Source: DAOUBA01 sp034432855
GTDB taxonomy: Bacteria; Chloroflexota; Anaerolineae; B4-G1
Reading direction: 5' to 3'
DNA length: 10,768 nt
NCBI GenBank assembly: GCA_034432855.1
Contig: DAOUBA010000227.1
Location: 1 to 10,768 of the forward strand
Shown: in pieces, positions 5,943 through 10,768 of the stretch
Layout of the letters: each line of letters starts with the position of its first letter
How positions within the stretch are numbered: position 1 is the stretch's first letter
Position numbers and translations under genes: made by a program
The notes under the pieces: model-generated
The model's input: only the letters and a program-made list of their open reading frames with translations
Told to the model about the DNA's origin: nothing
Database searches by the model: none

Positions 5943-6054
5943 TATGGGCTTACAATCAGGAGAGCCAATGGGCCGTGCTGATCACTGTCTATCGTCCTGA
6001 TCCCAGCGTTGGATTGATTGGCGGAAGAGGAGACCTAAAGATGTTACCGTTTGA
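5936..6054 (+). pseudogene. 3' remnant of a DUF4258-type toxin gene, frameshifted
   Basis: In one frame bases 5948-6005 read AYNQESQWAVLITVYRPDP. This matches the conserved C-terminal strand (VITVYxPDP) of DUF4258-family toxins. From 6005 a second frame continues as QRWIDWRKRRPKDVTV and stops at 6052-6054, exactly as these proteins normally end. One extra C in the CCC run at 6002-6004 would join the two halves. The N-terminal two thirds are missing, cut at the acyltransferase end. The stop lies 14 bases inside the following zinc-finger gene, the usual overlap of toxin and antitoxin. The truncation is seen directly; the family is recognised from the C-terminal pattern only. A sequencing error could explain the frameshift but not the missing 5' part. 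Confidence 0.65.
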
Positions 6055-6289
6055 CAAGTGCCCGTTGTGTGGGGGCGAAGTGGTCGAGAAGGAAGTGGAA
6101 AAGTTGCTGCGTGGGGGAAGCCACATCGCAGTGGTGAAAGTGCGCGCCGAAGTGTGCCTGCACTGCGGTGAACGCTTGTACTCCAAAGAAACCATCAGCG
6201 ATTTCGAGCGGATTCGCACCAAACTGGCGCGCCAGGAGGTGGCCGAGTTTCAGCCTTTGGGCCAATCCTTCCAGGTTGTTGCGGCTTGA
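6041..6289 (+). CDS. YgiT-type zinc-finger protein (orphan antitoxin)
   Basis: This 82-residue protein has two zinc-binding CxxC pairs, CPLCGG (residues 7-12) and CLHCGE (39-44). The linker VVEKEVEKLLRGGSHIAVVKVRAEV is typical of short YgiT/MqsA-N-type proteins. It lacks the C-terminal helix-turn-helix of full MqsA. Such proteins are antitoxins to MqsR- or DUF4258-like toxins and may repress their own operon. The start at 6041 is supported by GAGGAGA about seven bases upstream and by beginning just before the first zinc pair. The cognate toxin just upstream is degraded, so this is probably a surviving orphan antitoxin, useful for blocking related toxins or simply decaying more slowly. Confidence 0.88.
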   Translation: MLPFDKCPLCGGEVVEKEVEKLLRGGSHIAVVKVRAEVCLHCGERLYSKETISDFERIRTKLARQEVAEFQPLGQSFQVVAA

Positions 6290-6307
6290 GACTGTGCTGA
6301 GACCGGG

Positions 6308-6664
6308 ATGGTCGAAATCATCTGGGAGTTCGTCGTCAAGGAGGAGGCCCGAGGCCGGTTCGAGTTAGCATACGGTCCGGGCGGCGCATGGAGCAGGCTG
6401 TTCGCACGGCGTCCGGGCTTCCGCGGCACGACCCTGCTGCGCGACACGCAGGATCCGCGGCGGTATCTGGCGATTGACCTCTGGGAGACGGAGGCTCAGC
6501 GGGCGCAGGCGCTCGCCGAACGCCAGGCCGAGTACTCCGATCTGGACGCTGCCTTCACCGACTGGAGCGAGTCCAGGACTGAGGTGGGGGTCTTCCGAGT
6601 GCTCGCCGAGGCGACGGTGCGCCCCCGGGACAGGGCAGGGCGAACTGGAAGGGCGAGGCGGTAG
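6308..6664 (+). CDS. antibiotic biosynthesis monooxygenase (ABM)-fold family protein
   Basis: This 118-residue protein matches the ABM/dimeric alpha-beta barrel family: IIWEFVVKEEARGRFELAYG is the first strand and helix, followed by GAWSRLFARRPGFRGTTLLRD, DPRRYLAIDLWET and a final helix and strand ending GVFRVL. Members are small cytosolic dimers; some are cofactor-free oxygenases, many have no known substrate. The last roughly 18 residues (RPRDRAGRTGRARR) are basic and not part of the domain. The gene starts 18 bases after the zinc-finger gene with only a weak GAG/GGG upstream, and its stop lies six bases from the convergent TPR gene's stop. No catalytic residues can be assigned. Confidence 0.8.
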   Translation: MVEIIWEFVVKEEARGRFELAYGPGGAWSRLFARRPGFRGTTLLRDTQDPRRYLAIDLWETEAQRAQALAERQAEYSDLDAAFTDWSESRTEVGVFRVLAEATVRPRDRAGRTGRARR

Positions 6665-6670
6665 TCGGCC

Positions 6671-7735
6671 CTACTCGCCTGCTTCCTGCAACAAGTCCGC
6701 CGGATGCGAATTTGGGGTCTGCTCCAGGGCGTAGGCAACGGCTTCATCCCATGTCATCGCCTGACCGGCGGCCCACGCGGCTGCAAAAGCCGACTCACCC
6801 AGCGCGGCGCGCGCGAGCGCCAGGCAGCGCTCGTGCTCGACGTGTTCGGCGGGGGCCAGGGCAGTCCCGATGGATTCGCCCAGGCGCTCCACCGCGCCCA
6901 ATAGCCGGGTCGCTCGCACTGGCTGTCCCTCGGCCAGCGCCAGCCGGCCGAATGCTTCCAGAAAGTAGAATATGCCCCAGGGGTTGCCAGGTTCTTTGAG
7001 GTCGCTCATCCCCCTGGTGTATACTGAGCGGGCCTGGACATAGTCGCCTTCGAAGCAGGCCACATGCCCCAGCATGAGCCTGGCGCGAGATGCCAGGTAC
7101 AGATCATCTGGCTCCCGAAACAACGCCAGGCTCTCCTCAAGGAGCGAGCGCGCCCGGACACAGTCTCCCTGTCGAAAGGCGATGTAGCCCAGTTCGGTTA
7201 GTATCCGGGCCACACCACTCCGATCTCCTAGTGCCTGATATAGGGCCAGGCTTTCCTGGTAGAACGGCTCTGCAGCCGCGTGATCCTGCTGGACACCGAG
7301 CACAAACCCAATCCGACCCAGCGTGTCGGCCAGGCGTGGCCGGTTGTCCAACTCTCGGTCCAACGCCACGCTCTGCTCGAAGAAAGAGCGCGCGGCGGCA
7401 AAATCGCACTGATAGTAGGCCACTCTGCCGGCCCCACGCAGCGCCTTGGCCCGCAAGGCCGGCGGCGCCGTCACGCCCGTTTGGGCCAGCAGCTCCTCCA
7501 GCCAGCCTCGCTCCGCGGCAAATTGTCCCCGGGCCTCCCAAAAGTCTGGCAGCGCCGCGGCCAGCCGCAGGCCGGTCTGGGCATCCCCCTGTTCGTGGAT
7601 GCTCCACTCCAACGCGGCTCGCAGGTTGTCATACTCCTGCATCAGCCGGTCGAACGCGCCCGGGGGCATTACGCCGAGCAGATTCCCCTCCAGCGACTCG
7701 GCCAGGCGGCAGAAAAAGTCGAGATGACGGTTGCG
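6671..7735 (-). pseudogene. 5'-truncated TPR domain of an AfsR/LuxR-type transcriptional regulator
   Basis: The supported part, about 350 residues, is the C-terminal sensor or scaffold half of a large ATPase-regulator. It opens with RHLDFFCRLAESLEGNL and EYDNLRAALEWSI, the linker that normally follows an NB-ARC/AAA ATPase domain. About five TPR units follow, for example AARSFFEQSVALDRELD, AAEPFYQESLALYQALGD and ARSLLEESLALFREPDD. It ends with ALGESAFAAAWAAGQAMTWDEAVAYALE, a standard tail of this group. The ATPase and DNA-binding parts that should lie upstream are absent. Beyond about 7735 the open frame is antisense to the beta-helix gene and reads as low-complexity Val/Gly/Asp/Arg sequence with no family resemblance. 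No ribosome-binding site or plausible start remains. It converges on the ABM gene. Confidence 0.8.
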
Positions 7736-8791
7736 CACCCGCTCATCCTCAACAACACCATCACCAACAACGTGGCGGCCATCACCACGACCGGCAACCC
7801 CACGGTGGCCATCGGCTACGGCGGCGGGCTGTACCTGCTCAACGCCGAGCGGGCCATCATCCGCTACAACCTGGTCATCAGCAACGCCGGCAGCACGGCG
7901 TACTGGGGGAGCGGCGGGGGGATGTGCATATGGGGAAACGGCAGCGGCATCCAGGTGCAATTCAACCAGGTGCTCAGCAACGCCGCCACGACCACGAACG
8001 CGGTCGGATATGGTGGGGGTATCTCTGGCGGGCCGGATGACGCGCTGATCCAGGGCAACGTCATCGCCGGCAACCGGGCTAGCAGCAGCGCGGTGGTAGG
8101 GTACGGCGCGGGCCTATATCATTCATATGGTTCCACCCACTACCTGGGCAATCGGGTGCAGGGGAACGATGGCGACTCCGCGGTCGTTCTTTACCACAGC
8201 CTTGCGCGTTTCGAGGGCAACCGGGTGGTGGATAACGCCACTACTGAGGGCATTGCCCTGATGAGCGCTTCAGGCAACGGCCCCACGCTGGTCAACAACA
8301 TCGTTGCCCGCAGCGGGAGCTATGCGCTTTCAGCGTATGGCGAGCCGTCCAACATTCTGACGGCGACCTTGATCCACAACACCTTCGTCGGCGCAGGCTC
8401 CGGCACTGGCGTCTATGCCGACAAGGCGGCGCTGTACCTGACGAACACTATCGTCGCCAGCGTCACCTCGGGCATCACCAACTTCACCCCGGCCAGCGCC
8501 ACCGTGACCGCCGACCACACGCTATTCTGGGCTGTCACCAACCCCGGCATCAGCGGTACCAACCCGCTGGGCGGCGACCCGCGCTTCGTCAATCCGGCCG
8601 GCGGCGATTATCACCTCGGCCCCGGCTCGGCGGCGATGGACGCGGGAGTGGACGCCGGGGTGACGACCGACATAGACGGCCAGGGGCGGCCCGCAGACGG
8701 CGATGCAAATGGGGTCGCCATCCCCGACGTCGGCGCGGACGAGCGGTGGTTGCAGGTCTACCTGCCCCTTATCCTGCGGAACTTTCAATGA
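7736..8791 (+). pseudogene. 5'-truncated secreted parallel beta-helix protein with choice-of-anchor Q-like C-terminus
   Basis: About 350 residues of right-handed parallel beta-helix are visible. Asparagine-ladder rungs repeat, such as PLILNNTITNN, YNLVISNAG, IQGNVIAGN, FEGNRVVDNA, LVNNIVARSG and IHNTFVGAG, interleaved with YGGGLYL-type turns. The C-terminal block GGDPRFVNPAGGDYHLGPGSAAMDAG with GADE is the choice-of-anchor Q type, and the protein ends VYLPLILRNFQ. Such proteins are secreted or surface-bound. No signal peptide or upstream rungs exist: the open frame continues upstream to 7280 but only as the antisense of the TPR gene. The first in-frame ATG near the junction (7724) has no ribosome-binding site, so the gene is probably not expressed unless the junction is an assembly error. 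Confidence 0.82.
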
Positions 8792-8854
8792 GTGGGGAGA
8801 CGGAGGGATAGCGCAGTATCCATCGGGGGCCATCAGTGTCCTTTAGCATTTATA

Positions 8855-8862
8855 CGAGGAGG
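8855..8862 (+). promoter_or_regulatory. strong Shine-Dalgarno site deciding the start at 8867
   Basis: CGAGGAGG lies four bases before the ATG at 8867. It supports that start over an in-frame ATG at 8792, which would add 25 residues and begin one base after the previous stop. Confidence 0.75.
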
Positions 8863-8866
8863 AACT

Positions 8867-9610
8867 ATGACACCAAATGATATTGGTTGGCTGGTCGTTG
8901 CGATCATCATTGTGGCCAGCATCGGCTTTGCCCTGGTCGTCCTGGCCCTGGTCCTCGTGCCGTTGCTCGTGCGCTTCTTCCGCCAGCGGTCTGTGAGCAA
9001 GGCACTCGTGGCCTCCGGTGTGATCGCGCCGGCCACCCTGATGAGCGTGCAGCAAGCCGGCGTCAAGGTCACCTTCGGGGGAGTGGACGAGAGGTGGCAG
9101 GCCAATCTCCTGTTGCAGGTTCAGCCGGCCGACGGGCCGGTGTTCCAGGCCGAGGCGTCGCACATGATCCCGGTGCTGGAAATCCCCCAGTCTCAGCCTG
9201 GCGCGACCCTGGTGGTCTCGTACGACCCGGCCGACCGAAGCAAGGTGGCCGTGCTGCGCAACCTGGGTGTGCTCGCCAACACGGTGCAGGCTACGGGCAT
9301 GGAGCCACAGGCGGCGTACAGGCTGGTGATTGACTCGGGACTCTTGTACGCCGATCTGGAGCGCGTGGGGATGTTGGCCCCGGCCCAGGTAGTCACGGCA
9401 GAAAAAGTCGGCATCCAGGTATACAACGGCGCGGGCGAGGTGATGCAACTGGCGCTGGACGTGCGGCCGCCCCAGGGTGCGCCGTTCCGCGCCCAGACCC
9501 ACACTGCCGTGGCGGTGGCCTCGCTGGCTGAGTATCAGCCAGGCGCTTCTGTGACGGTGCGGTACGACCCGCACGACTCGCGGCGCGTGGCGGTGGAGAG
9601 CGCCGGCTAA
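8867..9610 (+). CDS. membrane-anchored protein with duplicated unknown domain
   Basis: This 247-residue protein has one N-terminal hydrophobic helix (about residues 7-37) followed by RFFRQR, so the rest probably faces the cytoplasm, though the opposite topology is possible. Two homologous repeats follow, about 46-129 and 160-244. Both contain GxIAPA or GMLAPA near the start, then VQPADGPVFQA or VRPPQGAPFRA, then QPGATLVVSYDPADRSKVAV or QPGASVTVRYDPHDSRRVAV. The fold is probably all-beta. I do not recognise a named family; the repeat pattern is seen directly. It is followed 31 bases later by the Coa1-like gene, in the same orientation. The function is unknown. Confidence 0.8.
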   Translation: MTPNDIGWLVVAIIIVASIGFALVVLALVLVPLLVRFFRQRSVSKALVASGVIAPATLMSVQQAGVKVTFGGVDERWQANLLLQVQPADGPVFQAEASHMIPVLEIPQSQPGATLVVSYDPADRSKVAVLRNLGVLANTVQATGMEPQAAYRLVIDSGLLYADLERVGMLAPAQVVTAEKVGIQVYNGAGEVMQLALDVRPPQGAPFRAQTHTAVAVASLAEYQPGASVTVRYDPHDSRRVAVESAG

Positions 9611-9641
9611 TACTGCCGGGAAGAGAAAGTGAGGAGGCCCG

Positions 9642-10058
9642 ATGAAAAAAGCAGTTCTTCCTATCACGGTTGCCGCAGTCATGACCATTGTGGCCTGTAT
9701 TGGATTCGTTTTTGCCTTTCTCGCCATCCTCATCGTCCCACTCAAGTTGAACCCGGTCTACCGCACAGGGGTGGATCTGGTGAAGAACGATCCGGCGGTC
9801 ATCGAGCGTTTCGGTTCGCCGGTCAAAGATAGTCTCTTCGTCATCGGGACGACAAAGGGGTTCCTGGATGGCAGCGAGGTGGTCAACCTGCAAACCTCCA
9901 TCTCAGGCCCCCAGGCGCATGGCACGGTTTACATTTATGGAGACAGGAACGAGGATGGCGCGTGCCATATCTCGTCCATCTCCATCGAGATCGGCGGCGA
10001 GGAGGTCCTGGAGTATAGCGACTCTGAACCGGAAAAGGGGTTTCAGCCGGTACGATAG
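9642..10058 (+). CDS. Coa1-like (cytochrome c oxidase assembly factor 1 family) membrane protein
   Basis: This 138-residue protein has one N-terminal membrane helix (about 7-33). The downstream domain is VYRTGVDLVKNDPAVIERFGSP, then SISGPQAHGTVYIYGDRNEDG, then ISSISIEIGGEEVLEY. This is the pattern of the bacterial Coa1/Tim21-like family (a helix with NDPAVxExxGxP, then a sheet with SGPxGxGTVYV). Bacterial members are widespread, small, single-pass and mostly uncharacterised; a role in oxidase assembly is only inferred from the yeast protein. GGAGG lies about nine bases before the ATG. It sits between two genes that also encode membrane or exported proteins. Confidence 0.75.
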   Translation: MKKAVLPITVAAVMTIVACIGFVFAFLAILIVPLKLNPVYRTGVDLVKNDPAVIERFGSPVKDSLFVIGTTKGFLDGSEVVNLQTSISGPQAHGTVYIYGDRNEDGACHISSISIEIGGEEVLEYSDSEPEKGFQPVR

Positions 10059-10064
10059 CCTGGG

Positions 10065-10074
10065 GCGCCGGCGC
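10065..10074. repeat. 10-base GC palindrome
   Basis: GCGCCGGCGC lies just after the Coa1-like stop. It has no loop and no following T-run, so it is a palindrome rather than a terminator. A regulatory role is not supported. Confidence 0.3.
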
Positions 10075-10143
10075 GACCGCTGGGTCATTCGTGCCGGTGC
10101 TCGGCGTTGGCTCACAAATCAACAAAAAGAAAGGGGTAAAGTG

Positions 10144-10674
10144 ATGAAAGCACAAGTCGGTTTTAGGGTGGCCGTGATGGCCTTCATCCTGGCCCTGGCT
10201 GTGGTTCCCGGCCAGGCGTGGGGGCTGCCGGAGACGGCAGGCACAACTTCATCGGGTGGTCTTGTCTGGCGCACAGCCTATGTGGACCAGAGCGGAAGCC
10301 GCGGCACTCACACGTCTATCGCTTTCGATCCCGGCGACGGCACGCCCTGGATCAGCTACTATGACGTCGACAATACGGCCCTGATGGTGGCGCATCGCGT
10401 GAGCAGCGGCGGCAACTGCGGCCCGGATAACGAGTGGTATTGTGAGACCGTGGACAATAACGGCGACGTCGGACAATACAGCTCGATTGACGTTGCCCCC
10501 GACACTGTCACCTTTCCAAACCTTTACGATGGCAAGATCGGTGTGGCATACCACGACGCCACCAACGATGCCCTCAAGTTTGCCGAATACTCCTGCTATC
10601 CTTGTGAATGGCGAATCCATAGCGCGGCCTCTGGCCGCAACCCAATCGAATACCGATTGACCGCGCCGCCGTGA
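10144..10674 (+). CDS. secreted repeat (beta-propeller-like) protein, probably truncated at its 3' end
   Basis: This 176-residue reading frame starts at ATG 10144 (a GTG at 10141 is also in frame) with AAAGGGG upstream. A classic signal peptide, FRVAVMAFILALAVVPGQAWG, spans about residues 7-27. Two repeats then follow: THTSIAFDPGDGTPWISYYD with a later LMVAHRV, and QYSSIDVAPDTV with GKIGVAYHDATNDALKFAEY. These resemble the sialidase or propeller-like repeats of long exported proteins, which normally have many copies. After CEWRIH the sequence changes to SAASGRNPIEYRLTAPP and stops, at the exact point where a hairpin cluster begins (10624). The natural C-terminus is therefore probably lost by insertion or recombination. 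It is likely exported; the ligand is unknown. Confidence 0.7.
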   Translation: MKAQVGFRVAVMAFILALAVVPGQAWGLPETAGTTSSGGLVWRTAYVDQSGSRGTHTSIAFDPGDGTPWISYYDVDNTALMVAHRVSSGGNCGPDNEWYCETVDNNGDVGQYSSIDVAPDTVTFPNLYDGKIGVAYHDATNDALKFAEYSCYPCEWRIHSAASGRNPIEYRLTAPP

Positions 10675-10743
10675 ACCGGCGGCGCTGGAAGCGTTTCTTT
10701 CCTGGAAGAAATCCCGCCAGCACCGGCTCTTTCAGGCCGGTGC
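10624..10743. repeat. cluster of five consecutive stem-loops at the window end
   Basis: Five inverted repeats follow one another. HP1 10624-10638 has 6-base arms GCGGCC/GGCCGC and loop TCT. HP2 10643-10659 has 6-base arms CAATCG/CGATTG and loop AATAC. HP3 10663-10685 has 9-base arms GCGCCGCCG/CGGCGGCGC and loop TGAAC. HP4 10694-10711 has 6-base arms TTTCTT/AAGAAA. HP5 10720-10743 has 8-base arms GCACCGGC/GCCGGTGC and an 8-base loop. All arms are perfect. The block has no known gene, though both strands are open in one frame. It may be a dispersed palindromic repeat, a mobile-element end or a structured RNA. Confidence 0.7.
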
Positions 10744-10768
10744 GGCCAAGAGCAAAATCTTCGCGGTT

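Noticed and set aside
5949..5954. TACAAT as a -10 box driving the zinc-finger gene
   Set aside because: No -35-like hexamer lies at an acceptable distance (the nearest TTG word is 22 bases away), and the sequence is explained as coding remnant of the toxin.
7280..7723. Long plus-strand open frame upstream of the beta-helix part
   Set aside because: It is the exact antisense of the TPR repeats, has no family resemblance and no ribosome-binding site; GC-rich codon bias keeps the shadow frame open.
7736..7960. Minus-strand extension of the TPR frame to an ATG at 7960
   Set aside because: It is antisense to asparagine-rich beta-helix rungs and reads as low-complexity Val/Gly/Asp/Arg sequence with no ATPase motifs.
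8821..8866. Promoter before the duplicated-domain gene (TTTATAC near 8850)
   Set aside because: A weak -10-like word exists but no -35 box is found at 16-18 bases, and the strong Shine-Dalgarno immediately after explains the gene start without it.
10624..10743. Integron attC site or intrinsic terminator
   Set aside because: No attC-type core sites or imperfect long pairing across the whole element are seen, and no stem is followed by a T-run. The five stems are separate.

Overview
The window is high-GC, densely coded bacterial DNA. Gene content points to the phylum Chloroflexota (Anaerolineae/Caldilineae-like). The pointers are a parallel beta-helix protein ending in a YLPLILRNF-type tail, an AfsR/LuxR-type TPR regulator fragment, HicBA and YgiT/DUF4258 toxin-antitoxin genes, and short tandem heptamer/octamer repeats. 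This placement rests on recognising families, not on a marker gene. The two ends look like contig ends: a C-rich low-complexity start and a hairpin-rich, probably repetitive finish.

Region 1 (1-5011) is a gene set for an ATP-driven [4Fe-4S] enzyme of the 2-hydroxyacyl-CoA dehydratase/benzoyl-CoA reductase family. It holds a single activase ATPase (95-862), an MFS transporter (878-2119), a HgdB/BcrB-like subunit (about 2109-3191) and a HgdA/BcrC-like subunit (3815-5011). The activase would hydrolyse ATP to push one low-potential electron into the two-subunit enzyme; the transporter may move the substrate or product. Having one activase rather than two different ATPase subunits fits a dehydratase-type system better than a classical benzoyl-CoA reductase. 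The substrate cannot be read from the sequence. A hicBA toxin-antitoxin pair on the opposite strand (3196-3695) sits between the two subunit genes. The first subunit carries a 36-residue in-frame insert made of short tandem repeats, and the second subunit's start codon lies inside a related heptamer repeat. The activase and hicB both have a sigma70-like promoter whose -10 box ends 7-8 bases before the ATG, which predicts leaderless mRNAs.

Region 2 (5016-6664) holds a PlsC-like acyltransferase, the frameshifted 3' remnant of a DUF4258-type toxin overlapping an intact YgiT-type zinc-finger antitoxin gene, and a small antibiotic-biosynthesis-monooxygenase-fold (ABM) protein.

Region 3 (6671-8791) is a head-to-head junction of two genes that have both lost their 5' halves. 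One is the TPR C-terminal part of a large transcriptional regulator (minus strand); the other is the C-terminal part of a secreted beta-helix protein (plus strand). They meet at about 7730-7745.

Region 4 (8867-10768) has three plus-strand genes with good ribosome-binding sites and N-terminal membrane or signal segments: a membrane-anchored protein with a duplicated unknown domain, a Coa1-like membrane protein, and a secreted repeat protein. The last one stops abruptly where a cluster of five consecutive stem-loops begins, and this cluster runs almost to the end of the window.
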